Source: Pontederia crassipes (Eukaryota > Streptophyta > Magnoliopsida > Commelinales > Pontederiaceae). From it: 64,000 bases of DNA. The DNA is taken from assembly GCA_030549335.1 (NCBI GenBank), contig CM060198.1, positions 57,732,771 through 57,796,770 of the forward strand, written 5' to 3'. This document shows positions 11,215 to 22,623 of the stretch, piece after piece (positions within the stretch are counted from its first letter, which is position 1; every line of letters starts with the position of its first letter). Position numbers and translations under genes: made by a program. The notes beneath the pieces are model-generated. The model made no database searches, had not been told where the DNA came from, and saw only the letters and a list, made by a program, of their open reading frames with translations.

Positions 11215-13960
11215 ATTGATTGTATAAAAGGGAACAAACTAATAAAAAGGAGTTAGGAGTCAAGAAGACTACAGATGTTTTGGAACTCTTACATATAAAT
11301 ATTTGTGGACCATTCCTTTTGGTTGTATGGAATGGTCAAAATATTTTATAAATTTCATAGATGACTAACTATTTTAAATATGGCTATCTATATTTCATTC
11401 ATGAAGAGTCAAATTTTATAGTTGAAATTGAAAATTAACTTGCCAAAAGGATTAAAGTTGTCAAATTATATCATGATGATGAATACTATAGTCGATGTGA
11501 CGGTTCAGGAGAACAATGTCTAGGACCATTTGCTAAATTTGTAAGTACCGTATCACAATATACAGATTCTCCAACCATGAATGATATAGCTAAAAGATAA
11601 AATAGAATATTTAAAAATATAGTGGGGAGCATGATTTATTATTCTACCTTGCCAGAATTAATTTGGGGAGAAGCACTTAAGATTGTAATATATATTTTCA
11701 ATAGAGTTCCAACAAAATTAACTAAAAAGAATTCATATGAGATTTGGACTAGTAAAAAGCATAGTTTAAATCATTTTCATATTTAAAAATGTCCAATTGA
11801 TACTAGGTTTTATAGGCCAAATTAAAGAACATTGGACTTCAAGACAACTAGTAACTATTTTGTTGGATAGGCTGAAAGGTTCAAGGGGTATAAATTTTAT
11901 GATCTCGTAAGTAGATTAATTTTTGAAACGGGTAATGCTCAATTACTTGAAATATTGTTTTTGAGGAGGAATTAATTGACTATTGGCAGAATTTATTTAT
12001 GATATTGACAATGTCACTAATTAAGATAATGTTGCACAATCTCTCATATTGAATATCATAGGAACAAACTCTACAACATTAGGACTTTGATCTTGAGTTA
12101 CATCACATGGATGTAAAGGCATTTTTTTATGATGACATTCATGAAACGATGATCATGCAAAGTCTATGATTTACAAATTAAATAAATCAATTTATGAATT
12201 TAAGCAGGCGTCTCGACAATGATGTCACAAATTTCATAAAGTTTTATCTCCTTTAGTTTTGAGATAAACAAATCAACATTGCAATTCCTACAAAAATCCA
12301 TCCTCTTCTTTCTCTTTAAAGAAAAGAATGAAACCCAATATGATGGTAAATTCTTATATGCCTTTTCTTGGGCTTTTTGGACTCAATCTGGATTGGGCCG
12401 AAAGTCTAGTCTCCTGGACCTGCTAATGAAGAACCCAACGTGAAGGCCTTTTTACTTCTATTTGGAAATTATTTTTCTTATTATTGTGTTATGAAAAAAG
12501 AATAAAAAATATTATTTATGATTCTTCTGTTCACCTTTCCCTTTTCTTCTACTCTTTATATCATTATAGTTCTTTCCCATTCATTTGAACTAATTAAAAC
12601 ATGGAAATTTTTTTGTTTAATTAACCATACTTTCTTCACTTTTGAAATTTCCCTTTTATATCATAAATCGAAAATATCAAAATAATATTATTTTTTTAAT
12701 AAAAAAGGCATGATGAAAAAAGTGAGCATCTCAATTTATGTACTTTTTAAAAAGAAAAACAAACTTCTGAATTTTGAAGTTGGAACAAGATAAATAAACC
12801 AATTTGATATGCAAGGCTTAACGAATAAGCTATCATACTATTGATCTGGGTTACATCATACTAAATGCATTTAGTTCGCCTAAAATGACTCGAGGGAGAG
12901 TAAACTTCAAAGATATTGGCTAAGAAAAATAAGCTATTTTGAGGTTTTAGGACATATATATTCGGAAATAAAAAATAATGTTAGCAAACAGTTCCAATTT
13001 TACGTGCATTCTTAGTAGTACCTGTTTAAAATTAAAAATGGAATAATATAATGATTTTTTAAAGTTACGAGATGGTATCTCATCTCGATGAATAAATGCC
13101 CGTAACCAAGAAGTAAACTCGTCTAAAAGCTTCTACGTGATTGGTCGATTAAGGAGATTATTTTATTTCGCGAGTCCCTATGCAATTTGGGTTATCAGAA
13201 CTTTTTTTTGTTCTTACCTCAGCGGTGGAAAAGTGTCGTCAACTTTTTTTATGCTTATGTACAGATTCCTAGAATTATCTTATATGGGGAAAATTTTAAA
13301 AATATATGATATCTAAGATTGTAAATCAGATAGTGCATCTATATCGATCAGTAATTTAGCTCAAATTTGTAGACGTCAGGATATTTTGATATTAAACAAA
13401 TATCTATGTATTCAAGAATGAGTATTACGATATTTACAGCAGACAAGACAAAAGATTATATGTTGATCAACTTAACATCCTTATTGGATATTCAAACTTT
13501 AATTTTGTTAGACATCAAGATAGTATGAAGTTCACATCGAGTTACATTTATTTTCTTGCCGGAGATGCTATATGATGAAAGAGTGTCAAACAAATCATTA
13601 TTACATCTTTCACTATAAAAAAATAATTTATTATATGTTATAAGGCATCTAATCACGGAATCTGCATAATAGATGGCATTAAAATTATTTTGTGACAATA
13701 AATTAATATTTTATATTTCAATAGAAACAAGAGCTCGATAAAATCGAGGCACATTAATATCAAGTTTCTTATTGTTAAAGAGAATAATGAAGAAAAAGCA
13801 ATGTCTTTAAGCATATTGACACAAACTCTATGATTGTGGATCTGTTTATAAAATGATTGATACCCAAAGTGTTTCTCGAGGTAATATGAGTATTATTTTA
13901 ATTTAATTTCAGTTGGAGTCTATAATTATAAATGCTCATGTTATAAATATTTTACTTTCA
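11215..13960 (+). mobile_element. Old Ty1/copia fossil (integrase, RT and RNase H remnants)
   Basis: Translated pieces match copia integrase (LELLHINICGPF near 11290; later WGEALK and FNRVPTK), reverse transcriptase (HMDVKAFF near 12110; KSIYEFKQAS near 12190) and RNase H with the usual copia tail (GYSNFNFVRHQDSMKFTSSY near 13490; IVDLFIK..IPKVF near 13840), in the expected order. About 1 kb between RT and RNase H is not recognisable. No LTRs could be paired. It is very old, with many breaks throughout. Confidence 0.75.
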
Positions 13961-14284
13961 ATAAATATATAGTTTGATTTTTCTTTTATGTTTACTCTCT
14001 TATTTAAATTTGATCTCAAGAGAGTTGGAAGTAGATATGTTGGATCACATTTTATGTAACTTCTATGCTACACATTCACATCATTAATATTAATACATGT
14101 GACCATTGTCGAGTTGAGTGACGATAATTGTCATAAATACTATTATAATCTTATATTGGTATATCGATGAATGAGATTATTTTTTGACATTATGATTTTG
14201 ACAATAAAACTGAATTTACTTTGATATTTATGGTGTATAATTATAAAATTACATATATAATCCAAGTGGAAGATTAATGGATTA

Positions 14285-14430
14285 TATTCAACATTTAATT
14301 TAATATGAAAATAAATTATATAATTAACAATTGTAAAAATAAACTAAAACCTAAATAAAAGTAATCAATATATATTTATTGGACATATTAATTAATATAT
14401 TATGATATGAAATATAATGTGTAGAGTTCA
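14285..14430. repeat. Duplicated block X (partner at 6929-7452)
   Basis: ATATGAAAATAAATTATATA near the start and GAAATATAATGTGTAGAG at the end match 6929-7036 and 7433-7452. The partner is split by a MITE, so this copy represents the unoccupied site. Confidence 0.6.
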
Positions 14431-15518
14431 AAAGGTGCATTGGAATTTCTACTATAGAGATTACAAAATTCAAGTTATAAAATAATATAGGATCAGATTA
14501 AAAATATGAAATAAATATAGGGTGCTCAATTTTTTTATGAAATATAAGAAATCCACTTAGAAGTATGCATTGCTTTCAAGTTTCAACATAAAGCAATCAT
14601 GCACGGAAAGTCAACAATATCATGCATGGGAAGTCAATTGACCCCATAAAATAAACATATGTCACGCAGTGTTACATAGTAATAACTAATATTTATGCTA
14701 GTAAGTTCGTTATTAATAAATTGAGTATAGAATACTTATATAATGTTTTGATAAAAAGAAGGCAAAAAAAAAAAAAAGATTGAAACTAAACAACGTACAT
14801 TATGCATCACGAAAAGTTTAGACCATTGATCTCTTCGAGAATATACAAAATCTTAACCAGTTAACTTAATTAGAAATGGATTGATAATAAATTTTAATAT
14901 AAAATCTATAACTACAAAAATGACAAGTCATCTTATATATCCATGCATTTCTACTGTATGCATTTTGTTTAAATACTAATTATCTAAAAGAACTTGCAGA
15001 AAACAGAAAAAATTTTCCTTCCATATTTTATATGGAATCTCATAACTTGTATTGAAAAATAACTGAGAGGATTATCCTCAAATTCCTAAATAAGGTTTAT
15101 TTAACCCTATCTATCCTTATTATAATATCGTTATTATTAAAATTATAATTTCTAAAATAAAACTATATATAATATATTATCTGCGTATTATCTGGCGTAC
15201 ATATTAACAATTTCTAATTTGCACCCATTAATTCTCTGGTCTTAAGTCCGCCTTTGCCTATAGCTATCTAATTACCTTGTGACAAGAAAGCATTCAAAAC
15301 CCGGTCCATATTATTTTTCTGATTACAACCCATGTTCTCTCAGTAAACCTTATCTGTATACATATAATATATATACGTTATCCATCAATACAAAATACTT
15401 ATCTGTATACATATTATTCATTAATACATGCACAGTAAGTGTAACACAACTAATATACTCGTGCACAAACACACATCCTACGTACGTGTCTATGATAAAA
15501 GAAGCAGACATTAATGAA
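14431..15518. other. Spacer downstream of BBE-like gene 2
   Basis: AT-rich. The last 250 bp (ACAAGAAAGCATTC, TATTATTCATTAATACATG, ACTAATATACTCGTG) resemble the 3' flank of gene 3 at about 26930-27090, so the duplication unit includes the 3' flank. Confidence 0.5.
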
Positions 15519-17123
15519 TCAAGCAGAAAATAGTGGAATGGACTGCTCATTCCAGAAGTAGTTCTGTGGATCAACTTTGGCCTTCACCATGGCAAGCTTC
15601 TCAAAGTTGCTCAGAAAGTACTCCCTGCCCCAAACAGCTGCCTGCGCGTAGTTCGTCTTCCCTGGCACCTGATTCGTGCCCAGATCCTTGTCCTTGTAGT
15701 TGAGGTAAGCGGCCCTCGGGTTGCTCGACACGTAGGGAGCCATGAAGGCGTAGAAACTCCTCATCCAGTCCAAGTGGACCTGGGCGACCGACGCATCTGC
15801 GCCGAGCCACCACAAGTAGTACTGGATGTTGTACAGGTTGCCCGCCCGGTGAGGGAAGGCGATGGCGGTCTCAGGTATCCTGTCCATCATCCCGCCCCAC
15901 GGATCCATGATCATGACCAAGGGATCGTTCGTGGAGTTCATCAGGAACTTCCATATCCCGTTCCAGGAGTTGGCGCTGATCGGAGTCCTCACGAAGTCCG
16001 ACTTCGCCTTGAAGGAGGTGACGAGGTTCGGGCTTCTGTCTAACAACGAGGTCACGTTCGAAATCCCCGAGAAAAATACGGTGGACTGCACCCAGCTCAC
16101 CTCGTTGCAGTCCTTGGCCTGTAAGCCCAGGTCCGGGAAACTTTGCTGCAGCGTCGAAAGGAGAACGTCCCGCCGGCCGAGGAACATGCCCTGGAATGTG
16201 ACCTGAACCGTGCGGCCGCCGGGCGAGGAGCCGTCGTTGATGGCTTGCGCAATGGTCCTCATGAATAGGTTGTCGTCGAACTTGGGCGAGACGAGTTGCC
16301 ACTTCTCGAGCAGCTGGGTGACGCCCTGACTCAGATTTTTTGTGAGCGCGAACACGGTGACCGTGGCTGGAACGGGGACTAGTCTGAGCTTATAAGAGAC
16401 GAGGACACCGAAGTTCGCGGCGCCGCCTCCTCTTATGGCCCAGAACAGGTCCTCTCCCATGGACGCCCTGTCCAAGAGCTTGCCGTTAGCGTCGACTATC
16501 TGTGCGTCCACGATGTTGTCCGCGGACGTCCCGTACTTCCTCAACAAGGTGCCGATGCCGCCGCCGCTGAAATGCCCCCCGACGCCGATAGTGGTGCATA
16601 AGCCCGCAGGGAACGCCAAGGTGGCGCTCTTCCTACCAATATTATAGTAGACCTCGCCGACTGTCGCACCCGCGCCCACCCAAGCAACGTTCTGGGACGT
16701 GTCCACGGCGACCGAGCGCAGGTTGGTGAGGTCGAGGAGGACGAACGGGTCTCCGGCCGAAACGTAGGACAAGCCTTCATAGTCATGGCCGCCGCTTCGC
16801 ACCCGGATGCGCAGGCCGAGCTGCCTGCCGCAGGACACGGCCGCCTGGACGTCGGACGCGTCCCTGGGGACGGCTATGTAGGAGGGCTTCTTGTCCCCGG
16901 ACGACAGGAACCTGACGTTGTGCACGGAGGAGAGGAGCGTGGAGTTGTATGAGTTGGTGTTGGGGATGTAAAGGTTGGGGGCGTTCGTGGGCTTGTTCCT
17001 GCTGTAGCTGAGAAAACATTGGAGGAAGGACTTGGGCTTGCCGGTGGCTGCTGCTGCTGCTAAGCATGCAGAGGTCGCAAATACAAGAAGAAGACATAGG
17101 ATTGCAGAAGAAAGGTTTGCCAT
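15519..17123 (-). CDS. BBE-like FAD-linked oxidoreductase 2 (534 aa)
   Basis: Second member of the tandem BBE-like array, a predicted secreted bicovalent flavoprotein. Signal peptide about residues 1-26 (MANLSSAILCLLLVFATSAC). The PCMH FAD domain carries His113 (SGGHDYEG) and Cys176 (AGLCTTIG). Ile190 replaces the common SGGGYG tyrosine. The residue three after the flavin Cys is Ile179, where genes 1 and 3 have Val. The WGG..DRIPET, NLYNIQY and YLNYKDKDLG blocks of the substrate and BBE domains are complete. A Met six codons upstream in frame is possible, but MANLSS aligns with both paralogues and has a GCCATGG context. Single exon. A clear TATA box lies about 75 bp upstream. Residues from about 340 on are nearly identical to gene 1, while the N-terminal half is closer to gene 3. 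Confidence 0.94.
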   Translation of the reverse strand: MANLSSAILCLLLVFATSACLAAAAATGKPKSFLQCFLSYSRNKPTNAPNLYIPNTNSYNSTLLSSVHNVRFLSSGDKKPSYIAVPRDASDVQAAVSCGRQLGLRIRVRSGGHDYEGLSYVSAGDPFVLLDLTNLRSVAVDTSQNVAWVGAGATVGEVYYNIGRKSATLAFPAGLCTTIGVGGHFSGGGIGTLLRKYGTSADNIVDAQIVDANGKLLDRASMGEDLFWAIRGGGAANFGVLVSYKLRLVPVPATVTVFALTKNLSQGVTQLLEKWQLVSPKFDDNLFMRTIAQAINDGSSPGGRTVQVTFQGMFLGRRDVLLSTLQQSFPDLGLQAKDCNEVSWVQSTVFFSGISNVTSLLDRSPNLVTSFKAKSDFVRTPISANSWNGIWKFLMNSTNDPLVMIMDPWGGMMDRIPETAIAFPHRAGNLYNIQYYLWWLGADASVAQVHLDWMRSFYAFMAPYVSSNPRAAYLNYKDKDLGTNQVPGKTNYAQAAVWGREYFLSNFEKLAMVKAKVDPQNYFWNEQSIPLFSA

Positions 17124-17195
17124 GGCTGGTCTCGATGCCATGCACCGTGTACGAATTTGCTTATGATGTGCGTATAAAGGCGACTTGGTTGTAGT

Positions 17196-17203
17196 ATTTA
17201 TAG
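17196..17203 (-). promoter_or_regulatory. TATA box of BBE-like gene 2
   Basis: CTATAAAT on the coding strand, 73 bp before the ATG, inside GGCCTATAAATACTACAACC. The same sequence occurs before gene 3 and in the orphan promoter at 41689-41696. Confidence 0.7.
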
Positions 17204-18439
17204 GCCAAGTTCATAGTGGACTGGTGAAGAAGGCAAGTCGGAGGATGCTTCAATGGCGGACGACTGTGTTCTGTGTACATACTGCCAACCAGCTGAATAA
17301 GAAGGACAATGGTTTTGACCCTCCATAACCGTGGACTTGTTTTTGGGGTGTGCAGATCACGTTGTGCTACGATTTTATTCTCTTACCTATTGTTTCATGT
17401 TTATCTTAAACATTTAGGAAGGTGAAAATTAATAATAAATATGATTTTAATAAGAAAGTTCATACGTTGAACAAATGTAATTAGATTTCTGTGTATCGTG
17501 GTATTGTGAACGTAAAATTATCAAAGATTTTAGTTGACTGGTCCTAGTTTTAGTCTCAAAAATTGGGCATGCAGGAGGATGGAGTTTTTTTTTAGACTTG
17601 GATGCAAAATGGCTCAAGGATATGAGATATATGTCATTAAAACTTAATTGTGGCTACTCCACCTCTCATCGGCTAATTAATCCAATCTCCCATGTTATCT
17701 TATTGATTCACTTAACGTTAATAACTTATATGATTTTCTAGTAAATTGATTACTCTCTTCTTAGCATGCATTATTAGCTATCAGGAACACCAGCAAACTT
17801 GTTAATCATATGCTTGAGATTTAGGAACACAAATATGTTGCGTTAATTAGAGCGTTGGGATCGGATATAAATAAATAAACACATGCATGCATATGTACGT
17901 GTGTGTGTACACCGGACTACAAATTTTTTTGGAAGTAAATTATCCAACCTTCCATATATAATCCATATCCAAAAGCCTTAGTCAATTTGACACAAGATCA
18001 ACTTTTTTTTTCAGAAAAAAAATCTCTTAGGATACTTTTATCTTCACATCTTTCACTAGGTTCATTATGTTGTAACAATCAACGGGAATTTTCCTTTTTT
18101 TTTTTCCAACTTTGGATTTTTTTTATTTATTTTCCGGACCTTCGAAATTGACTAAGGATTTTTTTAAAAAAAAATCTCGATTATTCCATTCGCCTCCATC
18201 ACTTTTTACTTTATTAAAAAAACAAATGTTTGTCACGCTGCTGAAGTTGATTTCTTCTGCAGCCACGTGCTGCCAAGAAGTTCGATCGACCGTAGCCAAG
18301 GATGACTACAAAAATTTTATCCAATACCTTTCGATCTCGTATCAATGGCAATGAAAATCATGTGTAATCAACGCTCTGATTCCACTTGATTCTTCAAATA
18401 AAATCCCACGGCTCTCGTTCAATTGAAATCAGCCGTTAC
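17204..18439. other. Upstream region of BBE-like gene 2, shared with gene 3
   Basis: 17351-17420 resembles 29401-29470 (GATTTTATTC, TATTG, CATGTT.ATCTT). 18150-18290 resembles 29910-30010 (GATTATTCCAT, GTCACGCTG.TGAAGTTGATT). These are remnants of the tandem duplication. 17214-17310 is also present beside the orphan promoter at 42430-42560. No coding sequence. Confidence 0.6.
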
Positions 18440-18830
18440 AAACTCTTTTTTTTTCTTTTAGTTTTTTTCTTTTTTTTTTACCTATCTTGTATATAATAAT
18501 TTATTTATTATATGTAAAATCTTAATAATAAAGGATTAATATAATATTATTTATTATTTCATTATAAAATTTTAATATTTCATTAAATATAAATTATTAA
18601 AAAAATAATTTTTTATAGTTAAATAATATATTTGCTAACAAAATTTTTGACATAATTTTTTAATATATATTATGTATTTTGTTTCTTTAAGAATTTTATA
18701 TATTTATAATACATATTTTTAATTCAATCACCCACTAAAATTAATTCATCACATTTGCTTTTTTATATCACCTCAATTATTTTATTCCTCATCATTCAAT
18801 TTCACTCCATATAAACACACCACAAACTCT
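18440..18830 (+). repeat. AT-rich dispersed repeat, copy 3
   Basis: Same block order as 10530-10900. The end CATTCAATTTCACTCCATAT resembles the end of the minus-strand copy at 2800-3330. Confidence 0.45.
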
Positions 18831-19469
18831 GTCAATTTAAACTATTCACGAAAACTTGGTGGAACTTTCGTTCTTATTTCAAATGGCACCTTCGAATTTG
18901 GATATTTTTTTAGCATTATCATCGAACTTCATTTTATGATAAGACTATCCTTCGTCTTCTAACTTCTTTCACTAACTAGCCTTTTTACCTTCAATCGGCG
19001 GTTCCAGATCGTCATGCTAACGTGGTATCTAAGTGACGATTTTTTTCTCCTCCACACAAGCAACCGTACGATGTAGCATAATAAAAAATATTTAAAAAAA
19101 TAACTTACGTGGACACGTCTGCGATGACGGTTCGGGGGCGATCCCCTTTCCCTCCTCCCTACAAAATTCACCCAAGGTTTCTTTGGAAAAATAATGATAA
19201 TTATGATTATATATATAAAGAAAAATTCTCTAATGGGATAAAACTTATATAATAGTATTTGTATAAATAATTAACTATTACCTCTTCTTAATCTATGTAA
19301 CTTGATTCAGAAAATCACCATTTGGTCCACCTGAGAAATGTTTAAAAAATATATTGAGAAACTTTTAACATAAGATGTTAACAAAATAGCATTATGTTAT
19401 AGATATAATAAAAAAAGAAGTATAGGGGAAGGGGTAATTAACATAACCAATTTACTTCAGATATGTGGA

Positions 19470-19473
<4 letters not shown>
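18831..19473. other. Spacer
   Basis: Contains a moderately GC-rich stretch at 18950-19165 (CGGTTCCAGATCGTCATGC, GGACACGTCTGCGATGACGG) that looks repeat-derived but could not be assigned. No gene seen. Confidence 0.35.

Positions 19474-19535
<62 letters not shown>
19474..19535. repeat. (AT)n microsatellite
   Basis: Uninterrupted AT dinucleotides for about 60 bp. Confidence 0.95.
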
Positions 19536-19538
<3 letters not shown>

Positions 19539-19739
19539 GTGTGTGAGAAGTGTATTAGGTGCTACGACATGTATTGGGTAATTAACAAAATCATTTTACT
19601 ATTTTTTTTACTCATGCTGATCATTTCACCCAACATAATATTATTCCGTGCGCAAGGAGATCTAGATTGAATATATATACGGATAAAAGACGTCGTCAAC
19701 AGTATCAATAATGAAGACGTCGACCATTCAAACCCTAAC

Positions 19740-20400
19740 GCTTTGTTTTATACCAAAGCATGTCATATTTTCTTTCCCTTGTTCGCATCTAATAATTTAT
19801 TGCAGTCAACAACATTTGATTCGTCGATCTTCATCTCATTGACCGAATTTGTAAGTGATTAATTTGTTTAACTCGTAACGGAGTAATTAGTTTTTTTTGT
19901 TATCAAATTGGTGTCCATGAATCAACTACTTGGCATACATTATTTACGTATTACAAGTCAGCTCATCATCGAGTCTAATTAATTTGATAAAATCTTTCTT
20001 TGTTGTATACTAAGAAAGATTCTCAACAATAATTTCTTATATTAAAAAAATATTAATTCGTGACTTTGTTTAATTCAAGAGTAGCCACTAATCACTCTAG
20101 ACGCATGCACGATGAAGCGTATGTCTAAGAAACTTATTGTTCCAAAGCACCATTAATTTCATTTTGACTAATTTGGTTATAGACTTATACATCGACAATA
20201 TTCACTTTTGATGTGAAGTACTTATTTCAAGATGAATAATTGCGACAATATATATCACAGTGGCCTATAATAACGTCTCACGAATTAATGTTAAATGCGT
20301 TCTTATCTTCTCGCTGACTAACTCATATTTTTAAAATATTAAAAAAAGTGTGCATCTTGTAACTATTTGCATGACAAACCATAATGGTCATTTTTTTTTC
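19740..20400. repeat. Duplicated block Y, copy 1 (partner at 53090-53930)
   Basis: Blocks shared with the partner in the same order: TAATTTATTGCAGTCA, AGTGATTAATT.GTTTAA, GGAGTAATTAG, CATTAATT.CATTTTGA, GACTTATACA, and TAACTATTTGCATG.CAA near the end. Non-coding, diverged segmental duplicate. It sits upstream of gene 2 as the partner sits upstream of the orphan promoter. Confidence 0.65.
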
Positions 20401-21127
20401 CAATCGATTGATTACTTGCATGGCTAAAAACTTCAAGAAAAGTTGACGCTCTCGATCATACGCAACTTCGTCCCTACGACATCGTAAATGGCTTAAAGAA
20501 CAGAAATAATGGGAAAAAAAAAGCTATCGATGGATCCGAATGCGACAAGAAGGTGGAAAATAATGGATACATGCACGTAATATCTTTGAATTTTGACTAC
20601 AAAGTTGATGTTTACAAATGAAGCTATAAGTCCATGTCCTGATCCCCGGAGTGAGCTATTTGGATAACTCCAAATGGACCTAGTGCAAGTTACATAGACT
20701 GCAATTGGAAATTTGCATTTAATGAAATTGCGATAGTAGTCCATGAGCATTGTCAAGATTGTGAACTTCTTTACATCATGTGAGAAATTAGATACGGGCG
20801 ACTACCATATGTAATTTGAAGTTCCACGCAATTCCCATCAATTCTTGAAGGACTTCCAAAATTTAAAGTCTTCATGGTGGATTCATAATTTCTTGTAATG
20901 AGAATGGATTTCAATTATATAAAAGATAAAGCCAGCATAGCCGGAAATAAGAGATCAAGAATATCTGAATTATTTTAAAAAAAAGAAAGAAAAGAAAAGA
21001 AACGCAAAGTAATTGTGGACCAAGTCGGATAAAAGAATCAATCAGTTATCCTATTCATGTTCGGACATGTACGATTTTATGGCGTCAATTGAACTCATGA
21101 TCATATGTTTCATATTTATTAGGTAAG

Positions 21128-21163
<36 letters not shown>

Positions 21164-21302
21164 TCAATAATTCAATTAAATTTAAACTCCACTAAAGTAA
21201 TAACTAAAAAAAACAAAAATTTGTTATTCTTGGGGCAGCAAAAAAAATAACATAATGGAATAAAAGGAAGGAGATAGAAGAATCCATCTCTCCCTCACTA
21301 TC
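20401..21302. other. Spacer with (TA)n at 21128-21162
   Basis: AT-rich, no gene recognised. One short TA microsatellite. Confidence 0.4.
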
Positions 21303-21548
21303 TTTTTTTTGGGTAGTATATAGGAAGCGATGTGGATTATCCAACTCACGCGACGTTATTGAGCGCACTGGTCACAGGTTGAAAGGTCGGTCCGCTATTG
21401 AGCCTAACTAATCTGGTAAGGTCGTCCAGGTCGTATGCCTGGCAGTGGCATGTGAAACTTTCAACAAATTTTTTTTACATTTACAGAGACTTGAATTCGA
21501 AACATCTGTTTAAACGAGGACAAGTCGCTCTGCCTCCCTATCTTTGTA
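21303..21548 (-). mobile_element. tRNA-derived SINE, copy 2 (minus strand)
   Basis: On the minus strand it reads GAGCGACTTGTCCTCGTTTA, then a B-box-like GTTTCGAATTC, then TGTAAATGTAAAAAAAATTT and GAAAGTTTCAC. The tail includes CCAGATTAGTTAGGCTC and ends in an A-run (T-run on the plus strand near 21303). The block order matches the copy at 21655-21835, which lies head to head about 110 bp away. Confidence 0.65.
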
Positions 21549-21654
21549 TGCATGACACTGTCGTTCACCGCTCCGCTCACCATCGTCCAACTTTCGTTCA
21601 ATCATTAGAGAGTAGAAGCGGAATAGGTTAGAAGAGGAATTGTGCATAGTAGAT

Positions 21655-21835
21655 GAGGAGTGTCAACCAACAGGAGTTGGAGTGGAGTGGATAATAGCTC
21701 TTTACCGCTTAAGTAAGGTATCGAGTTCGAACCTTTGTAGATGTAGAAAATTTTTGCTGAAAGCCTCACCTATCATATTCGAGCATGCAGTCTGGGGTGA
21801 CATCAAAATAGTCGAACTCGATGATGAATTCTAAT
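21655..21835 (+). mobile_element. tRNA-derived SINE, copy 3
   Basis: GGAGTGGATAATAGCTC (A-box region), then GAGTTCGAACC (a good polymerase III B box), then GTAGATGTAGAAAATTTTTG and GAAAGCCTCACC. It forms an inverted pair with copy 2. The A-rich tail is not obvious. Confidence 0.62.
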
Positions 21836-22589
21836 ACATGACCGGTGCGTATAATTTTTAGCGCTAACTAAATTAAACGATGGACGTTGCTTCCTAGACA
21901 AAGGTGTGGCAATAAAAAAAAGGAGTGTCACTTCAAAAAATTGAGATCGTCGACAACATCAATTTGGCTTTGATTCTTTCATTGGTATGTTAGGCATTTT
22001 TTTTGTAGGCGGATTAATCTCATTTTGGGTGAGGTTTTGACTTCCATTCGTGTAGCTATTGAAGGGGGATTTTGGGTGATCATTTCGTCCAATTTTGGTT
22101 GTTCCATATAGCAAAGCTATCAACACTTGAGCACATAGCCGCACGGTTGGCTCCTCCCAATTTTTTTTAATGATTAACTATTGATACATTTTTATTAAGA
22201 AAATTTTAAATTATAATATAAATATATGAACATGGCCTCTACATTTTTGCTCTCCCTCAGTCTCTAGATCCATGATTGGTTGGAAATGCCAACAATTTCA
22301 CCCTAAAAAATTAAATTTATTATTTTTATACGAAGATATTTCCTACTTCACATTGTTCTTTATTTTCTTTATTAAATTTTCATCTAATTATTTGAGAGAT
22401 TTAATTATAAAATATTGAATGAAGATCTGATGAGATAAAAATAGGAAATACCAAAATTGAATCATAAAAATTCAAATTTATTATTTTATATATCATTTAG
22501 TACAGAAATATATATAAATTATAATAAAGACGCATGGCGGTTATACTATTACAAAATTAAACAGTAAGCCTTATAAAATTTTCCCATAA
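21836..22589. other. Spacer
   Basis: AT-rich, no gene recognised. It ends in an AT microsatellite at about 22590-22621, into which the next element is inserted. Confidence 0.4.
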
Positions 22590-22622
<33 letters not shown>

Positions 22623-22623
22623 G

